Shown piece after piece: positions 37,217 to 45,730 of a DNA stretch of 64,000 bases. The notes under the pieces were generated by a model that did no database searches, was not told the origin of the DNA, and was given only the letters and a program-made list of their open reading frames with translations. The stretch is from Nannocystis sp. RBIL2. GTDB lineage: Bacteria; Myxococcota_A; Polyangia; Nannocystales; Nannocystaceae. Position 1 is the first letter of the stretch; every line of letters begins with the position of its first letter. The translations under genes were made by a program, and so were the position numbers. The stretch covers positions 4,488,151 to 4,552,150 of the forward strand of contig NZ_JAPNJW010000002.1 of NCBI RefSeq assembly GCF_026626745.1, written 5' to 3'.

Positions 37217-37460
37217 CCCCGCGACCGTAACACAGGCGCCGAGCCCGCTGGGCCCGCGGATTCCCCGAGGCCTCGCCGCATTGCGCCCCCCGACGACCTC
37301 GAGCCCCTCATCGGGGTCGGAAGACCGCAGCTCTCATCCCCGATCCGGGCCGCCCCTGCGCAATCACCGACACGGCAATTTGTGTGCCCGTATACCAAAA
37401 TTTCGTGTTGCTCGCGGCCGCGCCGCTTTCTACATTCTCCCTCCGAATCGGGAGGTCGGT
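37217..37460. other. divergent promoter region
   Basis: The gap between the divergent M28 peptidase and a small plus-strand gene pair. The part at 37375-37405 (AATTTGTGTGCCCGTATACC then AAAATTTCG) is unusually AT-rich for this genome and is the likely promoter of the plus-strand genes. TATACC could be a -10 element, but the -35 is not clear. Confidence 0.4.
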
Positions 37461-37550
37461 ATGATCAACCGCCATTTCGCTGCATATACCCGCAACAGCC
37501 CCACGCCCCGCCGCCCGCAGGTCCCGAAGGGGGCGCGATGCTCGAGGTAG
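37461..37550 (+). CDS. 29-aa upstream open frame overlapping the next gene
   Basis: ATG at 37461 is preceded by an excellent ribosome site (GGGAGG, six bases away). The peptide MINRHFAAYTRNSPTPRRPQ continues to GARCSR and stops at 37550, 13 bases beyond the start of the 111-residue gene in another frame. This layout is what translational coupling or a leader peptide looks like. It could also be a chance frame with a lucky ribosome site. Confidence 0.4.
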   Translation: MINRHFAAYTRNSPTPRRPQVPKGARCSR

Positions 37551-37873
37551 AGATCGACGTCGAGGTGGTCGAGCCGCCGCCGACCGGCGCGCCGCTGGAC
37601 TTTCGCGAGCGACTGGTGCTCGCGCTCAAGACCACCGACGCGAGCGTGCTCGCGGCCGCCGAACGGGCCTTCCGCGGCGTGTGGCCGAGCATCCATGACT
37701 ACATCGTCGAGCGACTGGCAGCCGACCTGCCGCCAGGGCTGGGCTGGGTGCTCGACTGCTGCGACCCCGCCGGCCTGCGCCAGGGCTACGAGGCCGGCGA
37801 GCGCGAAGTGTGGGCCATCCCGCTGGGCCACGGCCAGGCGATGGTGTTCGAGAGCGCCGAGGCCCTGGCCTAG
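37538..37873 (+). CDS. hypothetical protein (111 aa)
   Basis: I do not recognise the family. It is acidic at the N-terminus (MLEVEIDVEVVEPPP), then has a helical part (DFRERLVLALKTTDASVLAA) and Trp-containing segments (GVWPSIHDYIVERL, LGWVLDCCDPAGLRQGYEAG), ending in the strand-rich EVWAIPLGHGQAMVFESA. Length and pattern suggest a small soluble alpha/beta domain. The ATG at 37538 has GGGGG as a ribosome site and overlaps the upstream 29-residue frame. No neighbour indicates a role. Third-position GC bias is strong, so it is very likely coding. Confidence 0.65.
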   Translation: MLEVEIDVEVVEPPPTGAPLDFRERLVLALKTTDASVLAAAERAFRGVWPSIHDYIVERLAADLPPGLGWVLDCCDPAGLRQGYEAGEREVWAIPLGHGQAMVFESAEALA

Positions 37874-38169
37874 GCAGTCGCCGATCCGCGACGCCTCGCC
37901 CGACCCGTCCCGCGTCGTCACGTCGCCCTCGCGCGGCGGCCCGAGCTCGCCCGAAGGCGACCGGACGTCGGGCTCGAACGGCTCGCCGTCGAGCTCGAAG
38001 CGATATCCGTCGGTGACCGGCCCGCTCCGACCGTCCGCACAGACAGTAGCGACCGGCCTGGCGACGCGACCGCTTCGACGCGCGCCTCGGGCGGGCGCTC
38101 CGCGGCGCCGGTGCACGCGACGAACCCGAGGAGCAGCGCGAGGACGCGGTCGCTCGTCGGGTCCGGCAT
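37874..38169 (-). pseudogene. frameshifted small lipoprotein gene
   Basis: The minus strand starts MPDPTSDRVLALLLGFVACT, a clear lipoprotein signal with lipobox, but the frame loses coding character after about 30 residues. In the next frame, from about 38045, coding-like sequence resumes (VCADGRSGPVTDGYRFELDG, then EPFEPDVRSPSGELGPP). One frameshift near 38060 would join them into one small lipoprotein. The C-terminal end is uncertain because the second frame stays open into the antisense of the 111-residue gene. A sequencing error is the simple alternative. Confidence 0.45.
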
Positions 38170-38213
38170 TCATGAACTCTACGGCATCCGCCGCCGGCCG
38201 TCGAACGCGAGAT

Positions 38214-40130
38214 CTAGATGTTGATCGATTGCGGGATCTGCGAAGGCAGCAGATAGCGGTAGTTCGGGCGCCGCAGGTTGCGCTCGCGGATCGTCTGCTC
38301 CACCGCCGCCAGCCGGCGCCCGAACGCTGCCTCGAGCTCCTTGCCCGCGCCCGGCCCGAAGTAGCTCACCGGACCGCGCGAGTAGTGACCGAGCCGGCCG
38401 TGGCAATGCGTCCCCAGCAATTTCAAAATGAACAGCTGGATGTGCGCCGATTCGTGGTCCGGCAGCATCTGCATGTATTCGGCCTCCGACACGTCCGGTC
38501 CGGCCGGCAGCGGTCCGCGCAGGGCCAACGGGTAGTGCGGCGCATAGGCCATGGGGTCCGCCTGCGGGAAGTTCACCGCAGCGTGCTGGGCGCTGCCGTT
38601 CCACACGATCTGAGTGACCATCTCGATCAGGTAGCCGCGCGTCCGCACCTGCGCCCCGCCCTCGCCGACCCCGCGGATGCCCCCGCCGACCAGCCGGCCC
38701 GCCGCGTCGGTCGCACGATACGCCCCCACCTGGCGCACCATCGCCTGCAGCTCGCCGTCGGTGGCCACCGCCTCGTCGCTCGCGTAGTGGTGATGCACGT
38801 AGTCGCGGACGAACGACTCGATCGCCGCCCACACCAGCTTGCCGTCGTCGCGGTACGGATAGTCGGCCAGCACTCCTGCGTCGTCGACCCCGCGGGCCGC
38901 CAGCTGCCGCGGGAACATCGACGCGTTGAAATCATGAGACTGCACCGCCTGGCCGCACAGCTGAATCGCCCCGCCGATCGTCGGCAGCAGCAGCTTGTCC
39001 ACGTAGCCTGCCGGCGACACCAGCGATTGGTCGGCGCTCGCGTTGATCGACAGCGTCCCCTCGAAGTGCGGCACCAGCAGGCGGTGCAGCGGATGCCGCG
39101 CCGACAGGTTGTTGTGGACCGCCAGGCAGAACGCCTCCTGCACCAGGTGCGTCAGGCCGAGGTGGCTGATCGTCTCGTGCACCGTGCCGTCGGCCGCGTG
39201 GACCGCCGCCTTGGCCGCCGTCCACGCCAGCCCGTCGCGCGGCGTGAACACCGGGTAGCGGCGGCCGCGGTGGCCTTGCGGGAACAGCTGAATCGCGATC
39301 GGCCTCAGCTTCCCGCCGATCGCCGCGAACAACGCCAGCGGCGCCACCACGACCTTCTCGCGCCCTTTGCCCGCGTAGGCCGCCTCACGGGCCTCGTAGG
39401 CCGCGTTCCAGCCCGCCGGGTCGGTCGCGTAGTCGATGTCGATGCCCGCGGGCACCGGCACCGAGCCCGGCTGCACGCCCAGCAGCTCGCGGTATTCGCA
39501 GACGAACAGCCGCCCCTCCGCCCGCGCCGCCGCCAGGGTGTCGGCCTCGCCCACCGCCGCCGCGTAGTGCTCCGCCTCGACCGCGAAGTCCGGCGGCAGC
39601 CCGACCTGTGGATCGACGCGGCGCAGCCACGCCGGGTTGGGACCTGCGAGGCGCATGCGGGCGAACGTCGAATCGACGTGCAGCTCGGCCACCTCCGCCG
39701 GCAGCCGCCATTCGTGGAACAGCCCCGCGTAGTCGGCGAGCCGCGCGACGGGCAGCCCCGCCTCGCCGGCCACCACCACCTCTCCCACCTCGCGCAGCCC
39801 GCCCTCCAGCCCGCCCTTCTCGACCGCGAGCATCAGCTCTGCCAGCTGCGCCGGCTCGGGCAGCCCCGACACCTTCACCGCGTTGACCACCAGGCGCGCC
39901 GCCACCCCGGCCAGGCCGCGCCGCCACCCCGCGTCCGGCCGCTCCGTGTCCGCCAGCGCCGCGCACATCGCCAGCCCGCGAATGTTGGCCTTGTCGTAGC
40001 TGTAGCGGTACGCCTCGCGGGCGAGCTCGAGCCGCCGCTCGCGCCCCGGGCGGTCCGGATCGTCCTGAGGGAGGCTGAGCTGCGGCGGCAGGAGGTCGAA
40101 CTGCGGAACGATGTCGGCGATCGGATTCAT
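38214..40130 (-). CDS. lipoxygenase (non-heme iron fatty-acid dioxygenase)
   Basis: A 638-residue enzyme of the lipoxygenase family, which adds O2 to polyunsaturated fatty acids to give hydroperoxides. All five iron ligands can be placed: H323 and H328 in SHLGLTH, H516 and N520 in QHAAVN, and the C-terminal Ile638 (sequence ends PQSINI). The conserved stretch HLVQEAFCLAVHNN, then HPLHRLLVPHF, is typical of the family. The N-terminal beta-barrel (PLAT) domain of plant and animal enzymes is absent, as in other bacterial lipoxygenases. There is no signal peptide in the first 40 residues, although some bacterial members are exported. It stands alone, divergent from the MglA-like gene. Regioselectivity cannot be read by eye. 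Confidence 0.93.
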   Translation of the reverse strand: MNPIADIVPQFDLLPPQLSLPQDDPDRPGRERRLELAREAYRYSYDKANIRGLAMCAALADTERPDAGWRRGLAGVAARLVVNAVKVSGLPEPAQLAELMLAVEKGGLEGGLREVGEVVVAGEAGLPVARLADYAGLFHEWRLPAEVAELHVDSTFARMRLAGPNPAWLRRVDPQVGLPPDFAVEAEHYAAAVGEADTLAAARAEGRLFVCEYRELLGVQPGSVPVPAGIDIDYATDPAGWNAAYEAREAAYAGKGREKVVVAPLALFAAIGGKLRPIAIQLFPQGHRGRRYPVFTPRDGLAWTAAKAAVHAADGTVHETISHLGLTHLVQEAFCLAVHNNLSARHPLHRLLVPHFEGTLSINASADQSLVSPAGYVDKLLLPTIGGAIQLCGQAVQSHDFNASMFPRQLAARGVDDAGVLADYPYRDDGKLVWAAIESFVRDYVHHHYASDEAVATDGELQAMVRQVGAYRATDAAGRLVGGGIRGVGEGGAQVRTRGYLIEMVTQIVWNGSAQHAAVNFPQADPMAYAPHYPLALRGPLPAGPDVSEAEYMQMLPDHESAHIQLFILKLLGTHCHGRLGHYSRGPVSYFGPGAGKELEAAFGRRLAAVEQTIRERNLRRPNYRYLLPSQIPQSINI

Positions 40131-40430
40131 GGGACCTTGATTGGCAATGATGGCACGCGGGTCCGGGGTCGGGCTGGCCGTAGACGGACAGCCGGTGTCC
40201 TCCGCCCGGCCAGCGCTCGCGCGCCGCGAATCACCGCTCTCGCGTGACCGGGCGCCGGTTCGAGCCGACGGCGCGCAGTCCTTGCCGGCCCGCGAATCCT
40301 CCTACCTCGCGCAGGGCCGTCCGCGATCGGCAATCAGGACGCGGACGGCGGGCTCTGCGCGAAACCGCGCAAAGCACGCACACGCGGCCCCCTTGCCTGT
40401 TCTGCCGGGATTTCCGACTATTCGACGCAG
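40131..40430. other. divergent intergenic region between lipoxygenase and MglA-like genes
   Basis: 300 bases that should contain both promoters. The sequence is GC-rich throughout and I see no clear promoter, operator or RNA gene. Confidence 0.4.
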
Positions 40431-41144
40431 GTGTCCTTCATCAACACCAAGGCCGGCGAGATCGGCGTCAAGGTCGTGTACTTCGGCCCGGCTCTGGCCG
40501 GCAAGTCGACCAACATCCGCACGATCCACCGCAAGACGCGGCCGGCCTTGCGCGGGCGGCTCGACGAGATCGCGGGCGACCTCGAGCCGATGCTCTCGTT
40601 CGACTTCGCCCCGGACACCTTGCCGCGGATCGCCGATCGCTACCGCGTGCGGCTCCACCTCGTCACGGTGCCGGGTCCGGTGATGAGCCCGGTCTCGCGC
40701 AAGCTGGTGCTGAAGGGCGTCGACGCCGTCGTGTTCGTCGCCGACACCCAGGAGGAGGGCGGCGAGCTGGTGCGCTTCGAGGACAACGTCGAGTCGATGC
40801 AGCAGCTGCTCACGCTGCTCGACGACCTCGGGGTCGACAGCGCGGTCATGCCGATGGTGCTGCAGTACAACAAGCGCGACCTCGTCGAGGGCCCCGCGCT
40901 GCGGCCGCCCGAGACGGGGCATTCGCAGCCGATCATCCTGTCGACGCTGGAGGCGCTCGACGAGGCGGTAAACCCCAACGGCCTGCCGACGATCGAGGCC
41001 GTCGCCACCCAGGGCATCGGCGTGATGGACACCCTGCGGGTCGTCGTCAAGGACCTGCTCGAGCCGCTGCGCGCCGAGTACGAGAGCAGCGGCGACCGCT
41101 ACCCGATCGCCGCCGGCAGCTCGGGCGGCTGGCCGCGCCTGTGA
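40431..41144 (+). CDS. MglA-family small GTPase with altered catalytic residues
   Basis: A 237-residue paralogue of MglA, the Ras-like GTPase that sets polarity and motility in myxobacteria. It starts at GTG 40431 with MSFIN as in MglA. The P-loop is GPALAGKS (19-26), the base-recognition motif is QYNKRD, and LVLKGVDAVVFVAD matches the MglA core. By memory-based alignment with M. xanthus MglA, the intrinsic catalytic Arg53 is Pro53, Thr54 is Met54, and the switch-II Gln82 in TVPGQ is Pro83 in TVPGP. P-loop Gly21 is Ala21. Nucleotide binding is likely kept but hydrolysis is probably lost or very slow. The C-terminus is longer by about 40 residues. No MglB-like activator gene is adjacent, so this is probably a divergent signalling paralogue and not the main motility switch. 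Confidence 0.88.
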   Translation: MSFINTKAGEIGVKVVYFGPALAGKSTNIRTIHRKTRPALRGRLDEIAGDLEPMLSFDFAPDTLPRIADRYRVRLHLVTVPGPVMSPVSRKLVLKGVDAVVFVADTQEEGGELVRFEDNVESMQQLLTLLDDLGVDSAVMPMVLQYNKRDLVEGPALRPPETGHSQPIILSTLEALDEAVNPNGLPTIEAVATQGIGVMDTLRVVVKDLLEPLRAEYESSGDRYPIAAGSSGGWPRL

Positions 41145-41148
41145 CCGT

Positions 41149-41168
41149 GACATGTCCCGAGGGACAGG
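41149..41168. terminator. palindromic element between convergent genes
   Basis: ACATGTCCCGAGGGACAGG contains the hairpin TGTCCC-GA-GGGACA at 41153-41166. It follows the MglA-like stop by four bases and lies before the stop of the convergent hydrolase gene. It could act as a weak two-way terminator, but no T run follows, so it may simply be one copy of the dispersed element. Confidence 0.45.
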
Positions 41169-41210
41169 CGCCCACCGCGGCCGGCGGCGCCTGCCCCCAG
41201 GACGCGGCGC

Positions 41211-41849
41211 TCAGTCTTCCTGCTTCGCCTCGTACGAGTCGATCAGGTGCTTGTAGTTGGGCACGTGCTCCATCATCAGCTTCTTGAAGCCGCCCTCGTC
41301 GTCTCGCCAGTCGCGCAGCAGCTCCGACGCCGCCGCGAACCACGACATCGGCTGCGCCCCGGCCACGACCATGCGGGCGATCGCCCCGCCGGCCGAGCCC
41401 ACGCACAGCGAGCCCGACGCGTCGGTCACCACGTAGACCTTGTAGCCGGCCTCGAGCGCCGACAGGGTCGCGAACGCCACGCACACGTCGGTCGTGATGC
41501 CGGCGATGATCAGCTGCTTGCGCCCGGTCTTCTTGACCGCCTTGACGAACTCGGCGTTGTCCCAGGCGTTGATCTCGCCGTCGCGGCGGACGATCTGCGC
41601 CTTCGGCAGGCGCTCGCGCAGCCCCGGCATCAGCGGTCCGTTGGGTCCGTCCTCTTTGCTGGTGGTGACGACCACCGGTAGCTTGAACAGCTTGGCGGTG
41701 TCGGCCAGCGCGAGCACGTTGTGCTCGAACACTGTGGGGACGTGGTCGTGGACCAGCTGGAACAGGCCCGACTGGTGGTCGATGATCAAAAGAGCCGCCT
41801 CGTCCTTCGACAGGCGGTCGTACTTCACTTTTGCGCGTTCGGTGTCCAT
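41211..41849 (-). CDS. YcaC-like isochorismatase-family hydrolase
   Basis: A 212-residue cysteine hydrolase of the isochorismatase superfamily, closest in pattern to E. coli YcaC. D24 (LLIIDHQSG), a basic residue near 88-89 in VRRDGEINAWDN, and nucleophile C123 (GITTDVCVAF) form the expected triad. The motif TTDVCV and the C-terminal WFAAASELLRDWRDDEGG strongly recall YcaC. These proteins form ring-shaped octamers in the cytoplasm; their physiological substrate is unsettled. The ATG at 41849 has the ribosome site AAAGGA nearby; the 21 residues of a longer start are not conserved in character. It is a single gene, convergent with the MglA-like gene. Confidence 0.88.
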   Translation of the reverse strand: MDTERAKVKYDRLSKDEAALLIIDHQSGLFQLVHDHVPTVFEHNVLALADTAKLFKLPVVVTTSKEDGPNGPLMPGLRERLPKAQIVRRDGEINAWDNAEFVKAVKKTGRKQLIIAGITTDVCVAFATLSALEAGYKVYVVTDASGSLCVGSAGGAIARMVVAGAQPMSWFAAASELLRDWRDDEGGFKKLMMEHVPNYKHLIDSYEAKQED

Positions 41850-42288
41850 GATGTGTCCTTTCGAACAAGTACGCAGGCGCGCGTTGAATCGCGGCCTGCG
41901 ACCGGACACCATTCGCCACGGACCGCGGCGCGCGAGGCTCCGGCCGCGAAGGCGGTCCGGCCCGTGTTCGGCCGCCTCGCCGCTCGCCCCCGCGCGGGCG
42001 GTCGCGGCCGCCGCGGCGCGCCCGTGCGCCCGGACTCGGCCGACCTGTCCGTCGAGACAGCGCAGAGACGCCGCCAGCGCCGCGCGCTCCTCGTCGTTCG
42101 GCGCGCCCAGGACCCCGTGCGGGCCGCCGCCCCGATCACTTCGGACAGCGCCGTCGAGCCGGCGTGCGCCTGCCCCTCATGACATGTCCTAAAGGCCAGA
42201 TAGCCCGAGCTCGCCGTCGGCGATCAGCGGCCGGGCGACAAGCGCTCGTGCCGGTCCGCGCAACTCCCGTGGTCGTCGTCTCGGCCCG
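41850..42288. other. intergenic region with a palindromic element copy
   Basis: 439 bases upstream of the YcaC-like gene and downstream of the DUF2062 gene. A degenerate element, ACATGTCCTAAAGGCCAGA, sits at 42182-42200. A TGTCCTTTCGAACA variant at 41854-41868 overlaps the ribosome site of the YcaC-like gene. The remaining sequence is Arg/Ala-type GC-rich DNA with no supported gene. Confidence 0.45.
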
Positions 42289-42741
42289 TCACGCGTCCTT
42301 CGCCGCCACGTGCGTGCGTCGCCACTGCCGGACCGCCACGTACACGAGCGTGTACGACAGCCCCGCGAGCGTCGGGATCGCCACCGCCGCGCCGAGGGCG
42401 AACGGCCCGAGCATCGACGTGAACAGGTCCCACCAGCCGGCGCCGTCGAGCGCCCGCAATTCGGCCCACGACGGCAGCGGGCGGCCCATCAGCGCCAGGC
42501 CGAGATACAGCTCGCCGGCGTAGAACGCCGCCCCGGTGACCGGGTTCACGACCGCAGTGCCGAGGTACGTCGCCGGGATGTTGACCTTGAGCAGCGGCGC
42601 CAGGGCCAGGGCGATCAGCATGCCCGCGAACGGGATCGGGATCAGCGACAGCCCGACGCCGAGGGCGAACCCTCCGGCGACTCCTTGCGGCGTGCCGTTC
42701 AGCGCCAGCAGCCCCGCGACCCAGGTGCGGACCCGCCCCAT
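42289..42741 (-). CDS. DUF2062 membrane protein
   Basis: A 150-residue protein with three hydrophobic segments. The start overlaps the stop of the lipoprotein gene by one base (TGATG). The pattern GTPQGVAGGFALGVGLSLIP, then PFAGMLIALALAPLLKVNIP and YLGTAVVNPVTGAAFYAGEL, is that of DUF2062, a family of small inner-membrane proteins of unknown function. The N-terminal helix (MGRVRTWVAGLLALNGTP) and the final basic tail (VRQWRRTHVAAKDA) should face the cytoplasm. Coupling to the upstream lipoprotein suggests the two work together in the envelope. The pair may share the promoter and operator region with the divergent TetR gene. Confidence 0.8.
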   Translation of the reverse strand: MGRVRTWVAGLLALNGTPQGVAGGFALGVGLSLIPIPFAGMLIALALAPLLKVNIPATYLGTAVVNPVTGAAFYAGELYLGLALMGRPLPSWAELRALDGAGWWDLFTSMLGPFALGAAVAIPTLAGLSYTLVYVAVRQWRRTHVAAKDA

Positions 42742-43142
42742 CACTTCGTCTCGTGCTTGTCGTTCTTCTCGAGCTCCGCGTTCGCGGCCTCGACCCCGGC
42801 CTTGGCCGCGTCCTTGATCTCGCGGAACTCGGTCTTGCCCTTCTCGAGGGCCTCGCGCGCGCCCTGCTCGACCTTGTCTGCGCCGTGCTGGATGTGCCTG
42901 GCCGCGTCCTCGGCCCCGTCCTCGATCTTCTCGCCGGCGACCTTCGCCCCCGACTCGACCACGTCGACCGCCTTCTCGGCGCCCACGCGGACCTTCTCTC
43001 CGGCCGCCTTGGCCGCCCGGGCGGCGGCATCGACCGCCTCCTTCGTCTCCTCGGCCGCGCGCTTGCTCGCCGCCGAGTCGCCGCAGCCGGCCAGAAGCCC
43101 CGAGAGCACGACCGCGAGCGCTTGAATTGTGTGTCCGCGCAT
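42741..43142 (-). CDS. helical lipoprotein with KAxEKV-type repeats (133 aa)
   Basis: The ATG at 43142 follows a strong ribosome site (GGAGGA) and starts a lipoprotein signal (lipobox LLAGC at about residue 21). The mature part is almost entirely helix with an 11-residue rhythm: AAKAAGEKVRVGAEKAVDVV, SGAKVAGEKIEDGAEDAARH and so on to the basic tail KNDKHETK. This pattern resembles late-embryogenesis-abundant or apolipoprotein-like helices that bind membranes or stabilise proteins under stress. No enzyme motif. It is coupled to the DUF2062 gene by a one-base overlap. The start lies 66 bases from the palindromic operator, so TetR may control it. Confidence 0.78.
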   Translation of the reverse strand: MRGHTIQALAVVLSGLLAGCGDSAASKRAAEETKEAVDAAARAAKAAGEKVRVGAEKAVDVVESGAKVAGEKIEDGAEDAARHIQHGADKVEQGAREALEKGKTEFREIKDAAKAGVEAANAELEKNDKHETK

Positions 43143-43206
43143 GGATTTGTCCTCCGAAATCGGCCCCAAGCGTGATCGCGAACTCCGGTTCGGACAAGCA
43201 CGCTTG

Positions 43207-43230
43207 CATATCTACTCGGGAGTAGATATG
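43207..43230. promoter_or_regulatory. perfect inverted repeat, probable TetR operator
   Basis: CATATCTACTC-GG-GAGTAGATATG: two 11-base arms mirror each other exactly around GG. It lies between the divergent helical lipoprotein and the TetR gene, ten bases before the TetR start. Arm length, symmetry and position are what is expected of a TetR-family operator that controls its own gene and possibly the divergent pair. It is also AT-rich, unlike the surrounding DNA, so it may overlap a promoter. Confidence 0.82.
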
Positions 43231-43240
43231 GTCGACGAGG

Positions 43241-43843
43241 ATGGGTCGACCGGCAGCAGGGAGCAACACCACGGCCACCCCCGAGCGGCTGCTGGACGCC
43301 GCCGACGCCGTGTTCGCGCAGCACGGGTTCCGCGGCGCCCGGCTCGAGGACATCGCCGCCGCCGCGGGCATCCGGCGGCCGTCGCTCCTCTATCACTTCC
43401 CGTCCAAGGAGCTGCTCTACAACGCGGTGGTGCGGCGCACCTTCCAGCGCCTGGGCGCCGCGCTGACCGAGGCGATGCTGCAGCCCTCGAGCTTCTCCGA
43501 GCGCTTCGACGCCATCATCGACACCTACACCCACTTCCTCGAGGAGCACCCGGAGCTGGCGCGGATCCTCGTGTGGGAGCTGCTCGACGGCCAGGGCCCC
43601 GGGCGCGTCGTCCTGCTCGAGCAGGTCGTGCCGCTGCTCGACCTGACCGAGCGGTTCGCCCGCATCGAGGGCCGTCGCCACATCCGCGCCGACCTGCCCG
43701 TGCGCGCGGCGATCTTGCAGATCGCCAGCGACCTCGTGCTGCGCACGTCGGCCCGCGAGTTCAAGAGCGCCCTGTGGGGCGACCAGGTCCACGCGCGGGT
43801 CCTCGCCCGCGCGCTCTTCTTCTCGAACACCAGCGGAGACTAG
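43241..43843 (+). CDS. TetR/AcrR-family transcriptional regulator
   Basis: A 200-residue repressor. The N-terminal helix-turn-helix domain is classical: RLLDAADAVFAQHGFRGARL, then EDIAAAAGIRRPSLLYHF and PSKELLYNAVV. The C-terminal ligand domain has FDAIIDTYTHFLEEHPELAR and ends SREF-like then ALFFSNTSGD. Its stop is two bases before the diiron oxygenase gene, so both share one message. The 24-base palindrome at 43207-43230, just upstream, is the likely operator, implying autorepression released by a ligand. That ligand is probably a lipid or other substrate related to the partner enzyme, which is inference. Confidence 0.92.
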   Translation: MGRPAAGSNTTATPERLLDAADAVFAQHGFRGARLEDIAAAAGIRRPSLLYHFPSKELLYNAVVRRTFQRLGAALTEAMLQPSSFSERFDAIIDTYTHFLEEHPELARILVWELLDGQGPGRVVLLEQVVPLLDLTERFARIEGRRHIRADLPVRAAILQIASDLVLRTSAREFKSALWGDQVHARVLARALFFSNTSGD

Positions 43844-43845
43844 CG

Positions 43846-45015
<1,170 letters not shown>

Positions 45016-45020
45016 GCACC

Positions 45021-45055
45021 TGTCCTGCGGGACATCTCATCTGTCCCGCAGGACA
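45021..45055. terminator. 14-base perfect stem, bidirectional terminator candidate
   Basis: TGTCCTGCGGGACA, a seven-base loop (TCTCATC), then its exact reverse complement TGTCCCGCAGGACA. It starts five bases after the diiron gene stop and ends six bases before the stop of the convergent lipoprotein gene. Each arm is itself a copy of the dispersed palindrome, so the hairpin looks built from two inverted copies. Confidence 0.75.
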
Positions 45056-45061
45056 CGCCGA

Positions 45062-45607
45062 TCAATCGAAGCAGACCTCGGCGGACGGCTGACAATCCTC
45101 GACCCACGCCGCCGGGTCGGCGCACTCCGGCGTGAAGGCGATCAGGCACGACTCGAAGAACTCGCGCGGCTTCAGCATGCAGTCGACGATCTCCGCGTAG
45201 CCGGGCGGCTTGGTCTGCGAGCGCCACTGCCAGCGCACCTCGTCGGTCCCCTGGCCGCGGGGGATCAGCCGGTGCAGCGCGCACGGCCCGTCGCACCGCG
45301 CCACCTCGATCACGCCGCTCGTCCGGTCGTACAGGGCAGCCAGCGCGCACATGCCCTCGGGGCCAGCCGCCTCGCAGCCGCCCGGACAGTCCCAGCGCGA
45401 GCACAGCTGGTCGTCGAGGCACGCGAACAGCCCCTCCGGCAGATACGGCCCGCCCGCCGGCGGCTCCTCGCTCGTCTCTTCCGCCGCGCTCGTCGTCGTG
45501 GGGCCTTCCGCACCCGACGTCGAGGTCGAGCCCTCGCTCGCGCTCTCCTCCGACCGTTCGCCGCACCCGCTCCACAGCGCCAGGCCCACCAGCAAGCGAT
45601 GCCACAT
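45062..45607 (-). CDS. small Cys-rich lipoprotein (181 aa)
   Basis: The ATG at 45607 opens a lipoprotein signal (MWHRLLVGLALWSGCG). A Ser/Thr/Glu-rich linker of about 40 residues follows (STSTSGAEGPTTTSAAEETS). The mature domain of about 130 residues has ten or more Cys (CLDDQLCSRWDCPGGCEAAG, then GMCALAALYDRTSGVIEVAR, CDGPCALHR) and ends CFD. The even number and spacing suggest disulfides, so it should fold outside the cytoplasm. The WQWRSQTKPPGY segment is Trp/Pro-rich. Function is unknown. It ends at the strong two-arm hairpin shared with the convergent diiron gene. Confidence 0.75.
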   Translation of the reverse strand: MWHRLLVGLALWSGCGERSEESASEGSTSTSGAEGPTTTSAAEETSEEPPAGGPYLPEGLFACLDDQLCSRWDCPGGCEAAGPEGMCALAALYDRTSGVIEVARCDGPCALHRLIPRGQGTDEVRWQWRSQTKPPGYAEIVDCMLKPREFFESCLIAFTPECADPAAWVEDCQPSAEVCFD

Positions 45608-45730
45608 GCCTCGACGATAGCCGCGGTCCCGCGGCCTCGCGCGTCGGGTCCGATCGCGGTACGAGCATCGCGCGCATTCGCACGCGGGGCGCGGCGCGAC
45701 GGCGCCGCCTGCCGCAGGCATCATGCGCCG

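Noticed and set aside
37695..40247. 850-codon plus-strand frame
   Set aside because: Antisense to the lipoxygenase, whose iron ligands are all present on the minus strand.
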